Source: Caballeronia hypogeia
Lineage (GTDB): Bacteria; Pseudomonadota; Gammaproteobacteria; Burkholderiales; Burkholderiaceae
Assembly (NCBI RefSeq): GCF_001544875.2
Contig: NZ_FCOA02000002.1
Coordinates: forward strand, 248,001-312,000
Direction of reading: 5' to 3'
DNA: 64,000 bases
A program made the translations under genes and the position numbers. The notes below the pieces were generated by a model. The model did no database searches and had not been told where the DNA came from. It was given only the letters and a program-made list of their open reading frames with translations. Numbering within the stretch: position 1 is the stretch's first letter; each line of letters opens with the position of its first letter. This document shows, piece after piece, positions 57,848 to 64,000 of the stretch.

Positions 57848-58116
57848 CTGCATCTCCAGTGATTGACGGGCGTCTTGCGCCATGAGCCGAATGCAACGCG
57901 CGCAATGCGCCGGCGCATCCGGTTACGGCGGCCAGCATAGCAAATTCTCGTGCGAGGCAAACACGCGTGTTATCGCGGCGATTGTGCGTGTTTCAGTGAA
58001 AGGTGCTTTCCTGTGCTAGGGGTTAACCCGTGAGAGCGGCAGTCATAGACTGCTCTCACTGCTTCGAACGGCAGGTCGTTCGAAAGCCAGGCACCCAACA
58101 ACACTGGAGTTTCATC
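57848..58116. promoter_or_regulatory. Structured leader upstream of the DUF4148 gene
   Basis: Three palindromic elements lie in a row: GGGTTAACCC (58020-58029); TGAGAGC/GCTCTCA (58031-58037, 58052-58058) with an inner AGTC/GACT; and TTCGAACG/CGTTCGAA (58063-58070, 58077-58084). The last two would form consecutive hairpins in the 5' untranslated RNA before ATG 58117. Promoter boxes are not obvious. Confidence 0.5.
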
Positions 58117-58416
58117 ATGAAGTCGATCATCCGCGCCGCGCTCGTTGCAACCGCTCTCGTCATTCCCGTCGCTTCGTTCGCGCAGAGCCAGATCACGCGG
58201 GCACAGGTGCGCGCCGAGATGGCTGAACTCGCGAGCGTCGGTTATCACGTGGGCGATGGCGATCAGGCGCACTATCCGGAAGCGATCCAGGCAGCCGAAG
58301 CGAAGCTCGCCGCACGCAACGGACAGACCGCTTACGGCAGCGATGCAAACGGCACGTCGCAAGCGGGCGGCCCGCGCGTGTCGCAAGCGGACTGGAACTC
58401 GATGTACTCGCGTTGA
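58117..58416 (+). CDS. DUF4148 small exported protein
   Basis: A 99-residue protein of the DUF4148 family, abundant in Burkholderia and relatives. A signal peptide (MKSIIRAALVATALVIPVASFAQ) is cleaved after AQ-type residues near 22-23, leaving about 76 residues with SQITRAQVRAEMAELASVGY and the spaced HYPEAIQAAEAKLA, both typical of the family. It is presumably periplasmic; its role is unknown although related genes often respond to stress or growth phase. GGAG precedes the ATG, and the leader is rich in hairpins. Confidence 0.9.
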   Translation: MKSIIRAALVATALVIPVASFAQSQITRAQVRAEMAELASVGYHVGDGDQAHYPEAIQAAEAKLAARNGQTAYGSDANGTSQAGGPRVSQADWNSMYSR

Positions 58417-58439
58417 GCGTCGAGCGTTGAGCGGTGGTT

Positions 58440-59321
58440 TCAGTCCGCCGCGTACTTGCGATCCAGCTCGTCGAATAGCGGCTTGTTCACGAGCCGCTGA
58501 CGCTCCGCGAAGGGCGCGACGACCGAAGGATCTTCATCGAGACGTCCTTGCGATTTCAACGCGCCGAGCGCCGTCTGCATGCCGCGCACGGCGCTTTGCA
58601 ATGCGGCGTTCGCATACAGCACGAGACTGAAGCCCAGACGCTGCAAGTCCGCCTGATCCGTGACCGGCGTCTTGCCGCCGATCACGATGTTGATGAGTTG
58701 CGGTGCATCGAGCAGCTTGGGCAAGGACGCGATCTGCTCCGGCGTTTCGATTGCCTCGACGAACAGAATGTCCGCGCCAGCTTCGACGAACGCACGCGCC
58801 CGTTCGATCGCCGCATCGAAACCCTCTACCGCGCAGGCGTCGGTGCGCGCGATGATCTGGAAGTTCTCGTCTTCGCGCGCGTCCACGGCTGCGCGTATCT
58901 TGCCGACCATCTCGCTCGTCGAAACGACTGCCTTGCCCGCGAAGTGGCCGCATTTCTTCGGCATCACCTGATCTTCGAGCTGGATCGCATCGGCGCCCGC
59001 GCGCTCGAGCGTGCGCACCGTATGACGCACGTTGAGCGCATTGCCGAAGCCCGTATCGGCATCGACGATGAGTGGCAGGTCGACCGCATCGCGAATGCGC
59101 GAGGTATGCTCCGCGACTTCCGCAAGACCGATGAAGCCCAGATCCGGCATGCCGAGCGACATGTTCGTGACGCCCGCGCCCGTGATATAGATCGCCTCGA
59201 AGCCGAGGTCGGCAGCCACGCGCGCGCTCATCGCGTTGAACGCGCCCGGCAGAAGCAGGGCGCGCCGGGCATTGACCGCTTCGCGGAAGGCGGCGCGGCG
59301 GCGGGAGGAAGAAGTGGTCAT
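58440..59321 (-). CDS. Isocitrate lyase / PEP mutase-family enzyme
   Basis: A 293-residue TIM-barrel enzyme of the ICL/PEP mutase superfamily (methylisocitrate lyase, dimethylmalate lyase, oxaloacetate decarboxylase and similar). Mg2+-binding is in VDADTGFGNALNV, the gating-loop catalytic Cys is in MPKKCGHFAGK, and IARTDACAVEGFDAAIERA and EAIETPEQI are conserved. The KKCGH motif indicates C-C lyase activity rather than phosphonomutase. It is the last gene of the MFS-amidohydrolase-lyase operon and would split the 2-hydroxy- or 2-oxo-acid made upstream. The exact substrate is open. Confidence 0.88.
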   Translation of the reverse strand: MTTSSSRRRAAFREAVNARRALLLPGAFNAMSARVAADLGFEAIYITGAGVTNMSLGMPDLGFIGLAEVAEHTSRIRDAVDLPLIVDADTGFGNALNVRHTVRTLERAGADAIQLEDQVMPKKCGHFAGKAVVSTSEMVGKIRAAVDAREDENFQIIARTDACAVEGFDAAIERARAFVEAGADILFVEAIETPEQIASLPKLLDAPQLINIVIGGKTPVTDQADLQRLGFSLVLYANAALQSAVRGMQTALGALKSQGRLDEDPSVVAPFAERQRLVNKPLFDELDRKYAAD

Positions 59322-59417
59322 GGCTCGGTTCCGGAAAGTGAGTTCGTATCGGCGACGACGTGCGCCTGCGTCTGCCATGCTAACGCGAGGAGCGCTTCGA
59401 TGCTCGCTTTCGCACGG

Positions 59418-60311
59418 TCATCGGTCGAAGCGAAACAGCTTGCGCGGCGCATCGCGCAACACGATGGTACGCAGCGACGCGTCCGGAATCCAGCGGTCGA
59501 GTGCATCGCGCGAGCTGTCGTAATCGATGAGCTTTTGATGCTGCGTATGGGGCCAGTCGCTGCCCCACACTAGCCGCGATGCGCCGAACGAATCGAGCAA
59601 AGCCGACGTCAGTGTTTGCCCGAGCGCGGCGCCGTCATCGCCATGAATGTTGCGATACGCTGCCGAAAGTTTGACCCACACACGGCCGCTTTGCGCGGTC
59701 GTCAGAAGATAACGGAAGCCCGGATCGTCCACGCCGAAAGCCGGATCGGGCCGGCCGAAATGATCGATCACGACAGTGCAGCCTTGTTCGAGCAAGGGCG
59801 TGATGATCATCGGCAAATCCACCGCATCGCGATGAATCTCGACATGCCAGCCAAGCGCGTTGATGCGAACGAACAACTCGCGCCATGCTGCTTCGCGCAG
59901 ATCGGGCAAGACGAGGCCGATCAGGTTCAGCCGCATGCCGAGCACGCCGAGACGCGCGAGGCGCTGCAGTTCCTCGTCGCTGATCGAGGGATCGATGACG
60001 GCCACGCCGCGAAAGCGTTGCGGATAGCGTTGCAGCACGTCGAGGAAGAATGAGTTGTCCGTGCCGAGAAAGCTGGGCTGCACGAGCACGGCATGCGACA
60101 CGCCGTTCGCGCGCAGATGGGCGGCGTAGGCATCGAGCGTTGCGTCGTAGTCGGGTGCGTGGCGGCGATGCGGCGCGAGCGGAAGGCCGCGCACGAAGAC
60201 ATGCGCGTGAGCGTCGATCGCGTCTATCGATGTGCTCGCCGCATCGAGCCATTGCTCGTCATCGGCGAGCGCCGCGTTGGAAGTAGGCGTCATGGATGAT
60301 GATTCAGACAT
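59418..60311 (-). CDS. Amidohydrolase, LigI-like metal-dependent hydrolase
   Basis: A 297-residue TIM-barrel hydrolase of the amidohydrolase-2 family, close to 2-pyrone-4,6-dicarboxylate lactonase in motif layout. IDAHAHVF (His-x-His), the HVEIHRDAVDL strand, VVIDHFGRPD and VWGSDWPHTQH supply the active site. Such enzymes open lactones or decarboxylate ring acids. I start at ATG 60311, which overlaps the MFS stop by eight bases; a second Met six codons on is also possible. The neighbours, an MFS importer and a C-C lyase, suggest import, ring opening and cleavage of an organic acid. Confidence 0.85.
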   Translation of the reverse strand: MSESSSMTPTSNAALADDEQWLDAASTSIDAIDAHAHVFVRGLPLAPHRRHAPDYDATLDAYAAHLRANGVSHAVLVQPSFLGTDNSFFLDVLQRYPQRFRGVAVIDPSISDEELQRLARLGVLGMRLNLIGLVLPDLREAAWRELFVRINALGWHVEIHRDAVDLPMIITPLLEQGCTVVIDHFGRPDPAFGVDDPGFRYLLTTAQSGRVWVKLSAAYRNIHGDDGAALGQTLTSALLDSFGASRLVWGSDWPHTQHQKLIDYDSSRDALDRWIPDASLRTIVLRDAPRKLFRFDR

Positions 60312-61587
60312 GCTTGGGCGAGGCTTCGCCCGATTGAGCTTGCGCGGACGAGGCAGCGATGCGGCGTCCCTTCGTTTCCGGCAACAGCAAGGCGGCCAGC
60401 ACGACGAGACCATAGGCGATGCCCGCATCGATGCCGAGCGCCTGGCCGAGCGGCATCGAGTTGCCCATGTGTCCGACGAGCACCGGAAACACCGCGGACA
60501 CCACGCGTCCGAAGTTGTAGCAGAAGCCTACGCCCGTGCCGCGCACGCCTTGCGGATAGAGCTCGTTGAAGAGCGCGCCGAGCGTCGCGGGAATGCCCGC
60601 GGAAAAGAGGCCGAGCGGGAAGCTCAGGATCAGCATCGCGACATCGCCGATGGGCAGGAACACATACACGTTCACCGTGACCGCGCAGCAGATCGCGAAC
60701 ACAATCACGTTCTTGCGGCGGCCGATCTTGTCCTGCAGCCACGCACTGACGAAGCATCCGACGATGAACGCGCTGATCACGACAGCCAGATAGCCGCTCG
60801 TGCCGAGCACCGACAGATGTCGCTCGGTCTTGAGATAAGTGGGCAGCCATGTCGTGATGGCGTGATAGCCGCCATGCGCGCCGAGGCCGATCAATCCGCC
60901 GACGATGGTCGTGCGCAACACCGAGGGATGAAAGATGCCGGCGAGGATCGCGAACGCACCCTGACGCTGTGTTTCGCCTCCTTCGTTCGATTTGGCCTCG
61001 CGCGGCGGCTCTTCGATATTGCGGCGCATGTAGATGACGAGCAACGCCGGAATCAGGCCGACTGCGAACAACACGCGCCAAGCCCAATCGGGCGACACCC
61101 ACGAGAATACGATCGTATAAAGCAACACCGCGCCGGCCCAGCCGAAGCCCCATGCACTCTGCACGATGCCCATGGCCTTGCCGCGATGCTTCGCGCGAAT
61201 CGTCTCGCTCAAAAGCACCGCGCCCGCGGTCCATTCGCCGCCGAAGCCGAGTCCCTGTAGCGATTTGAGCACGAGCAATTGCTCGAAATTCTGCGCGAAG
61301 GCGCTGAGAAACGTGAACAGCGAGAACCACAGAACGGTCACCTGCAGCGCCTTGACGCGGCCGATGCGATCCGACAGCACGCCCGCGAAGAGGCCGCCCA
61401 ATGCGCCCGCGACAAGCGTCGCGCCGCCGATCAGACCCGCTTGCCCCTTGCCGATGCCCCACGTCGCGATGAGCGTGGGAATGACCAGACTGAACAACTG
61501 GGTGTCGACGCCATCCAGCGCCCAGCCGGCGAAACATCCCCACAGCGTGCGTTTTTCCGCCGTCGAAACCTCACGGTACCAACTCAT
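60304..61587 (-). CDS. MFS transporter (first gene of the amidohydrolase operon)
   Basis: A 427-residue 12-helix sugar/organic-acid porter. WALDGVDTQLFSLVIPTLIATWGI (helix 1, residues about 18-41), GGLFAGVLSDRIGRVKAL, LQGLGFGGEWTAGAVLLSE and WLQDKIGRRKNV are typical of the MHS/AAHS-like sugar porter clan (with sialic acid and aromatic acid carriers). AGGAGA precedes ATG 61587. It is divergent from a LysR gene and overlaps the amidohydrolase start by eight bases. Confidence 0.9.
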   Translation of the reverse strand: MSWYREVSTAEKRTLWGCFAGWALDGVDTQLFSLVIPTLIATWGIGKGQAGLIGGATLVAGALGGLFAGVLSDRIGRVKALQVTVLWFSLFTFLSAFAQNFEQLLVLKSLQGLGFGGEWTAGAVLLSETIRAKHRGKAMGIVQSAWGFGWAGAVLLYTIVFSWVSPDWAWRVLFAVGLIPALLVIYMRRNIEEPPREAKSNEGGETQRQGAFAILAGIFHPSVLRTTIVGGLIGLGAHGGYHAITTWLPTYLKTERHLSVLGTSGYLAVVISAFIVGCFVSAWLQDKIGRRKNVIVFAICCAVTVNVYVFLPIGDVAMLILSFPLGLFSAGIPATLGALFNELYPQGVRGTGVGFCYNFGRVVSAVFPVLVGHMGNSMPLGQALGIDAGIAYGLVVLAALLLPETKGRRIAASSAQAQSGEASPKHV

Positions 61588-61632
61588 CTTGCGTCTCCTG
61601 TGCGGGCTCGCGCCCGGCGCTCGTTTCATTTG

Positions 61633-61697
61633 TCATTGCATTCTAGAAACGAAACCAGGTGCCGCATACTATGGATGTGTTTATCTTTCATTGCATT
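61633..61697. promoter_or_regulatory. Direct repeat in the LysR/MFS divergent spacer
   Basis: TCATTGCATT occurs at 61633-61642 and again at 61688-61697, with starts 55 bases apart, in the 126-base spacer between the MFS operon and the divergent LysR gene. The second copy lies 16 bases before the LysR start. The spacing is near five helical turns, which suits cooperative LysR binding. Confidence 0.4.
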
Positions 61698-61713
61698 TTG
61701 ATATGCTCGCCGG

Positions 61714-62595
61714 ATGGAGACGCGCAACCTCAAATACTTTCTGGCGGTAGTCGATGCAGGCAGCGTCACGCGCGCGGCCGAAGTTCTCGACATCGCGCAA
61801 CCCGCGCTGAGTCAGGCGCTTTCGCGCATGGAGCGCGATCTCGGCGTCAAGCTCTTCGAGCGCACGCGACGCGGCGCGCAACTGACGGCGGCGGGCGAGG
61901 CCATCGTCGAGGACATACGTCTGAGCGTCGCGCGCATCGACGCCGCATCGCATCGCGCTCGAGAGATCGGCGCGCAGCGAGGCGGGCGGCTGACCATCGG
62001 CTTCGCATCGGCGGCGCTCTTCAATCTTTTGCCGCGTGCGATCGCGGCATTGCGCGATGAAGTGCCTAATGTCGAACTCATGCTCAGGGAAATGAGCAAT
62101 GCGGAGCAGGCGAGCGCGCTGGAGAAGGGTTCCATCGACATCGGGCTGCTGCATACGCCCGTCGCTGTCGGAGGACGCATGCGCGAGAAGCTGATCGTGC
62201 GCGAACGTTTGCTCGCGGTGCTGCCGCTGTCGTTTCCTCTCGGCGACGACGGCAAGGTCGGCTTGCGCGATCTCTCGGAGGCGGGTCTCGTGTGGTTTCC
62301 CGGCGATCAGTTGCCGGTGGTGCGCGCGGGCATTCTGAGCGCGTTTCGCAAGGCCGGTTGCGAGGCGAATGTCGTGCAGGACGCGAATCGTTCGTTGACG
62401 GTGCTTGCGTGCGTTGCCGCGGGATGTGGCGCGTCGTTGCTGCCGCAATCGGTCACCGCGCTGCAATTCGCGGGCGTGCGCTTCTGCGACGTGCGCGACG
62501 GCGACAACCTGCCGCCGTTCGAACTCAGCGCGATATGGCCGATGCGTTCGCGCCCGACACTCGCGGATCGCTTCGCGGCCTTGCTCGAAGCATGA
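61714..62595 (+). CDS. LysR-family regulator
   Basis: A 293-residue LysR-type regulator with the winged helix at about 1-60 (ETRNLKYFLAVVDAGSVTRAAEVLDIAQPALSQAL, residues 2-36) and an effector domain at about 88-290 starting GGRLTIGFASAALFNLLP. The ETRNL start with AQPALSQ is common in regulators of aromatic and dicarboxylate catabolism. It is divergent from the MFS-amidohydrolase-lyase operon, so it probably controls that, and it precedes the epoxide-hydrolase-like gene in the same direction (40 bases). Confidence 0.9.
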   Translation: METRNLKYFLAVVDAGSVTRAAEVLDIAQPALSQALSRMERDLGVKLFERTRRGAQLTAAGEAIVEDIRLSVARIDAASHRAREIGAQRGGRLTIGFASAALFNLLPRAIAALRDEVPNVELMLREMSNAEQASALEKGSIDIGLLHTPVAVGGRMREKLIVRERLLAVLPLSFPLGDDGKVGLRDLSEAGLVWFPGDQLPVVRAGILSAFRKAGCEANVVQDANRSLTVLACVAAGCGASLLPQSVTALQFAGVRFCDVRDGDNLPPFELSAIWPMRSRPTLADRFAALLEA

Positions 62596-62635
62596 TCCCC
62601 CGCAAGATGAAGTCATCATCAATCAGGAGCAGCAC

Positions 62636-63805
62636 ATGAACGAACCGCTGCACGATCTGCCTTTGCCCGACGGCATTCGCGCGCGCATGATCGATAACGG
62701 CAATGGCTTGTCGATGCACGTGCTCGAAGCCGGATTCGATACGCCGGGACGGCCCTGCGTCGTGCTGCTGCACGGCTTCCCGGAACTGGCCTTCAGTTGG
62801 CGCAAGACCATGTTGCCGCTCGCGGACGCGGGCTTTCATGTCATCGCGCCGGACCAGCGCGGTTATGGCCGCACTATCGGCGGCGCTGCCGCGTTCGATG
62901 TCGACCTGCACGAATTCACGTTCCCGAATCTCGTGCGCGATGTGCTGGGTCTGGTGTCGGCTTTGGGCTATCGCAGCGTCGCGGCGGTGATCGGACACGA
63001 CTTCGGTTCGACGGTCGCCGCGTGGTGCGCGTTGATCCGTCCCGACGTGTTCGCCTCCGTCGTCATGATGAGCGCGCCTTTCGCGGGACCGCCCTCGTTC
63101 CCGTTCAATACCGCAACCCACGATGCGAGTCTCGCGCGGGTCGAGACTGCTTCGTCGTTGATGAGCGAGGCCGTGAACGCGCTCGCGTCGCTCGATCCGC
63201 CGCGCAAGCACTATCAGTGGTATTACTCGGGCGCGCAGGCCAACGAGGACATGTGGTGCGCGCCGCAAGGGCTCGCGGCTTTCATGCGTGCGTATTACCA
63301 CGTCAAGAGCGCGGACTGGGCGGGCAATCGCCCGCATCCGCTCACGTCCGTCACGGCAGAGCAACTCGCGCTGCTGCCGACCTATTACGTGATGAATCAG
63401 GACGCGACGATGGCGCAGACCGTCGCCGAACATATGCCGGGCGGCGATGAAATTGCGGCCTGCACGTGGCTGCCCGATCAGGCATTGAACGTCTATGTGA
63501 GCGAATACGGACGCACAGGTTTTCAGGGCGGCCTGAACTGGTATCGCTGCATGACGGACCCGGCATGTTCGGATGCGTTGCGAACGTGGTCCGGGCGCAC
63601 GATCGATGTGCCTTCATGCTTCATCGCGGGCGCGAGCGACTGGGGCTATTACCAGCGTCCAGGCGATTTCGAAGCGATGCGCAGGCTGGCCTGCACGGAC
63701 TTTCGCGCCGCGCACGTGATCGAAGGAGCAGGGCATTGGGTGCAACAGGAACAGCCGGTCACGGTGGTCAGCCGCATCCTTCGGTTCCTGAGACAGGATT
63801 CCTGA
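62636..63805 (+). CDS. Alpha/beta hydrolase, epoxide-hydrolase-like
   Basis: A 389-residue alpha/beta hydrolase. The oxyanion-hole motif is LLHGFPELAFSWR, DQRGYGRT follows as in epoxide hydrolases, the nucleophile elbow is GHDFGST (Asp nucleophile, sm-x-nu-x-sm), and the catalytic His is in EGAGHWVQQE. An Asp nucleophile plus HGFPE favours an epoxide hydrolase or haloalkane dehalogenase over an esterase. AGGAG at 62624-62628 precedes ATG 62636. It lies downstream of the LysR gene and may be co-transcribed with it. Confidence 0.88.
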   Translation: MNEPLHDLPLPDGIRARMIDNGNGLSMHVLEAGFDTPGRPCVVLLHGFPELAFSWRKTMLPLADAGFHVIAPDQRGYGRTIGGAAAFDVDLHEFTFPNLVRDVLGLVSALGYRSVAAVIGHDFGSTVAAWCALIRPDVFASVVMMSAPFAGPPSFPFNTATHDASLARVETASSLMSEAVNALASLDPPRKHYQWYYSGAQANEDMWCAPQGLAAFMRAYYHVKSADWAGNRPHPLTSVTAEQLALLPTYYVMNQDATMAQTVAEHMPGGDEIAACTWLPDQALNVYVSEYGRTGFQGGLNWYRCMTDPACSDALRTWSGRTIDVPSCFIAGASDWGYYQRPGDFEAMRRLACTDFRAAHVIEGAGHWVQQEQPVTVVSRILRFLRQDS

Positions 63806-63848
63806 GACGGGACGCGCCCGCCCGCTGGCGGAACACCCCCTTGCGTAG

Positions 63849-64000
63849 TCACTTCGCTGTGGTGCGTCCCTTGATGAGACGTGCCACACGATGAGCGCCC
63901 AGACGCCATTCATACGGGTTCGTGTAATCGAACTCGCGCACCTTGCGATATAGATACGGCCAGAAATTGCGTTGCGCGCGGCGCGAATCATGCACGCGTT
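63849..64000 (-). CDS. Unidentified protein, C-terminal 49 residues
   Basis: The reverse strand is open from the right edge to a TGA at 63851-63849. The end reads RRAQRNFWPYLYRKVREFDY, then TNPYEWRLGAHRVARLIKGR, finishing TTAK. Aromatic and basic residues in this spacing and a codon pattern like the neighbouring genes make it look like a genuine C-terminus, but I cannot name a family. The rest of the gene lies beyond the window. It converges on the epoxide-hydrolase-like gene with about 43 bases between stops. Confidence 0.5.
   Translation of the reverse strand, partial: RVHDSRRAQRNFWPYLYRKVREFDYTNPYEWRLGAHRVARLIKGRTTAK

Overview
The window is high-GC DNA, densely packed with long ORFs. The coding style (GTG/TTG starts, AGGAG-type ribosome binding sites, ATGA start/stop overlaps) and the family content (a DUF3348-DUF802-OmpA-DUF2894 block, DUF4148, fused MFS/spermidine-synthase, many LysR/AraC/GntR-controlled catabolic clusters) point to a Burkholderiaceae soil or plant-associated bacterium of the Burkholderia/Paraburkholderia/Caballeronia group. 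The density of catabolic and transport clusters suggests a secondary chromosome or megaplasmid, but that is inference. I see no rRNA, tRNA, CRISPR array, insertion sequence or phage gene.

Layout, left to right. 1-5.4 kb: start of a tartrate/D-malate dehydrogenase, then a four-gene MacB/LolCDE-like export system (adaptor, ATPase, two permeases), a tautomerase and a GFA-fold enzyme. 5.6-9.3 kb: a secreted phospholipase C/acid phosphatase-like lipoprotein, an AT-rich islet with an orphan small gene and a broken GNAT gene, and an outer-membrane MetA-pathway-like protein. 9.3-15.9 kb (minus strand): fused MFS/spermidine synthase-like protein, exported arylsulfatase, lipoprotein HAD phosphatase and a membrane-anchored formylglycine-generating enzyme (FGE). 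The last three form a self-contained periplasmic sulfatase maturation unit. 16.2-23.7 kb: divergent MoxR/Bat operon (AAA ATPase, DUF58, DUF4381, two VWA proteins, BatD) followed by a choloylglycine-hydrolase-family Ntn hydrolase.

23.8-28.3 kb holds the most unusual block: DUF3348, DUF802, OmpA/MotB-like and DUF2894, overlapping or nearly so. The DUF802 protein reads as a MotA/ExbB/ZorA-type channel subunit with a very long tail containing 51-residue tandem repeats. The OmpA protein reads as its MotB/ZorB-type partner. Together they look like an orphan proton-driven stator motor related in architecture to Zorya ZorAB, but without the known Zorya effectors.

28.3-33.9 kb: SDR, MFS and split transketolase operon with LysR and an AhpD-like protein. 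33.9-37.0 kb: multi-PAS hybrid histidine kinase and a small hydrophilic protein. 37.2-45.1 kb: aldose epimerase, then a GntR-controlled operon of MFS importer, maleate-isomerase/AMDase-like protein, dihydropyrimidinase and two tandem periplasmic serine hydrolases, possibly for cyclic imides or amides. 45.4-53.8 kb: AraC regulators, two MFS importers, and a NIPSNAP/FAD-dehydrogenase/SDR catabolic operon. 53.9-58.4 kb: periplasmic trehalase, 4-OT tautomerase, an SDR lacking its catalytic Tyr, haloacid dehalogenase, DUF1330 and DUF4148. 58.4-64 kb: isocitrate-lyase-family enzyme, amidohydrolase and MFS (operon) with a divergent LysR and an epoxide-hydrolase-like enzyme, then the C-terminus of an unidentified gene.
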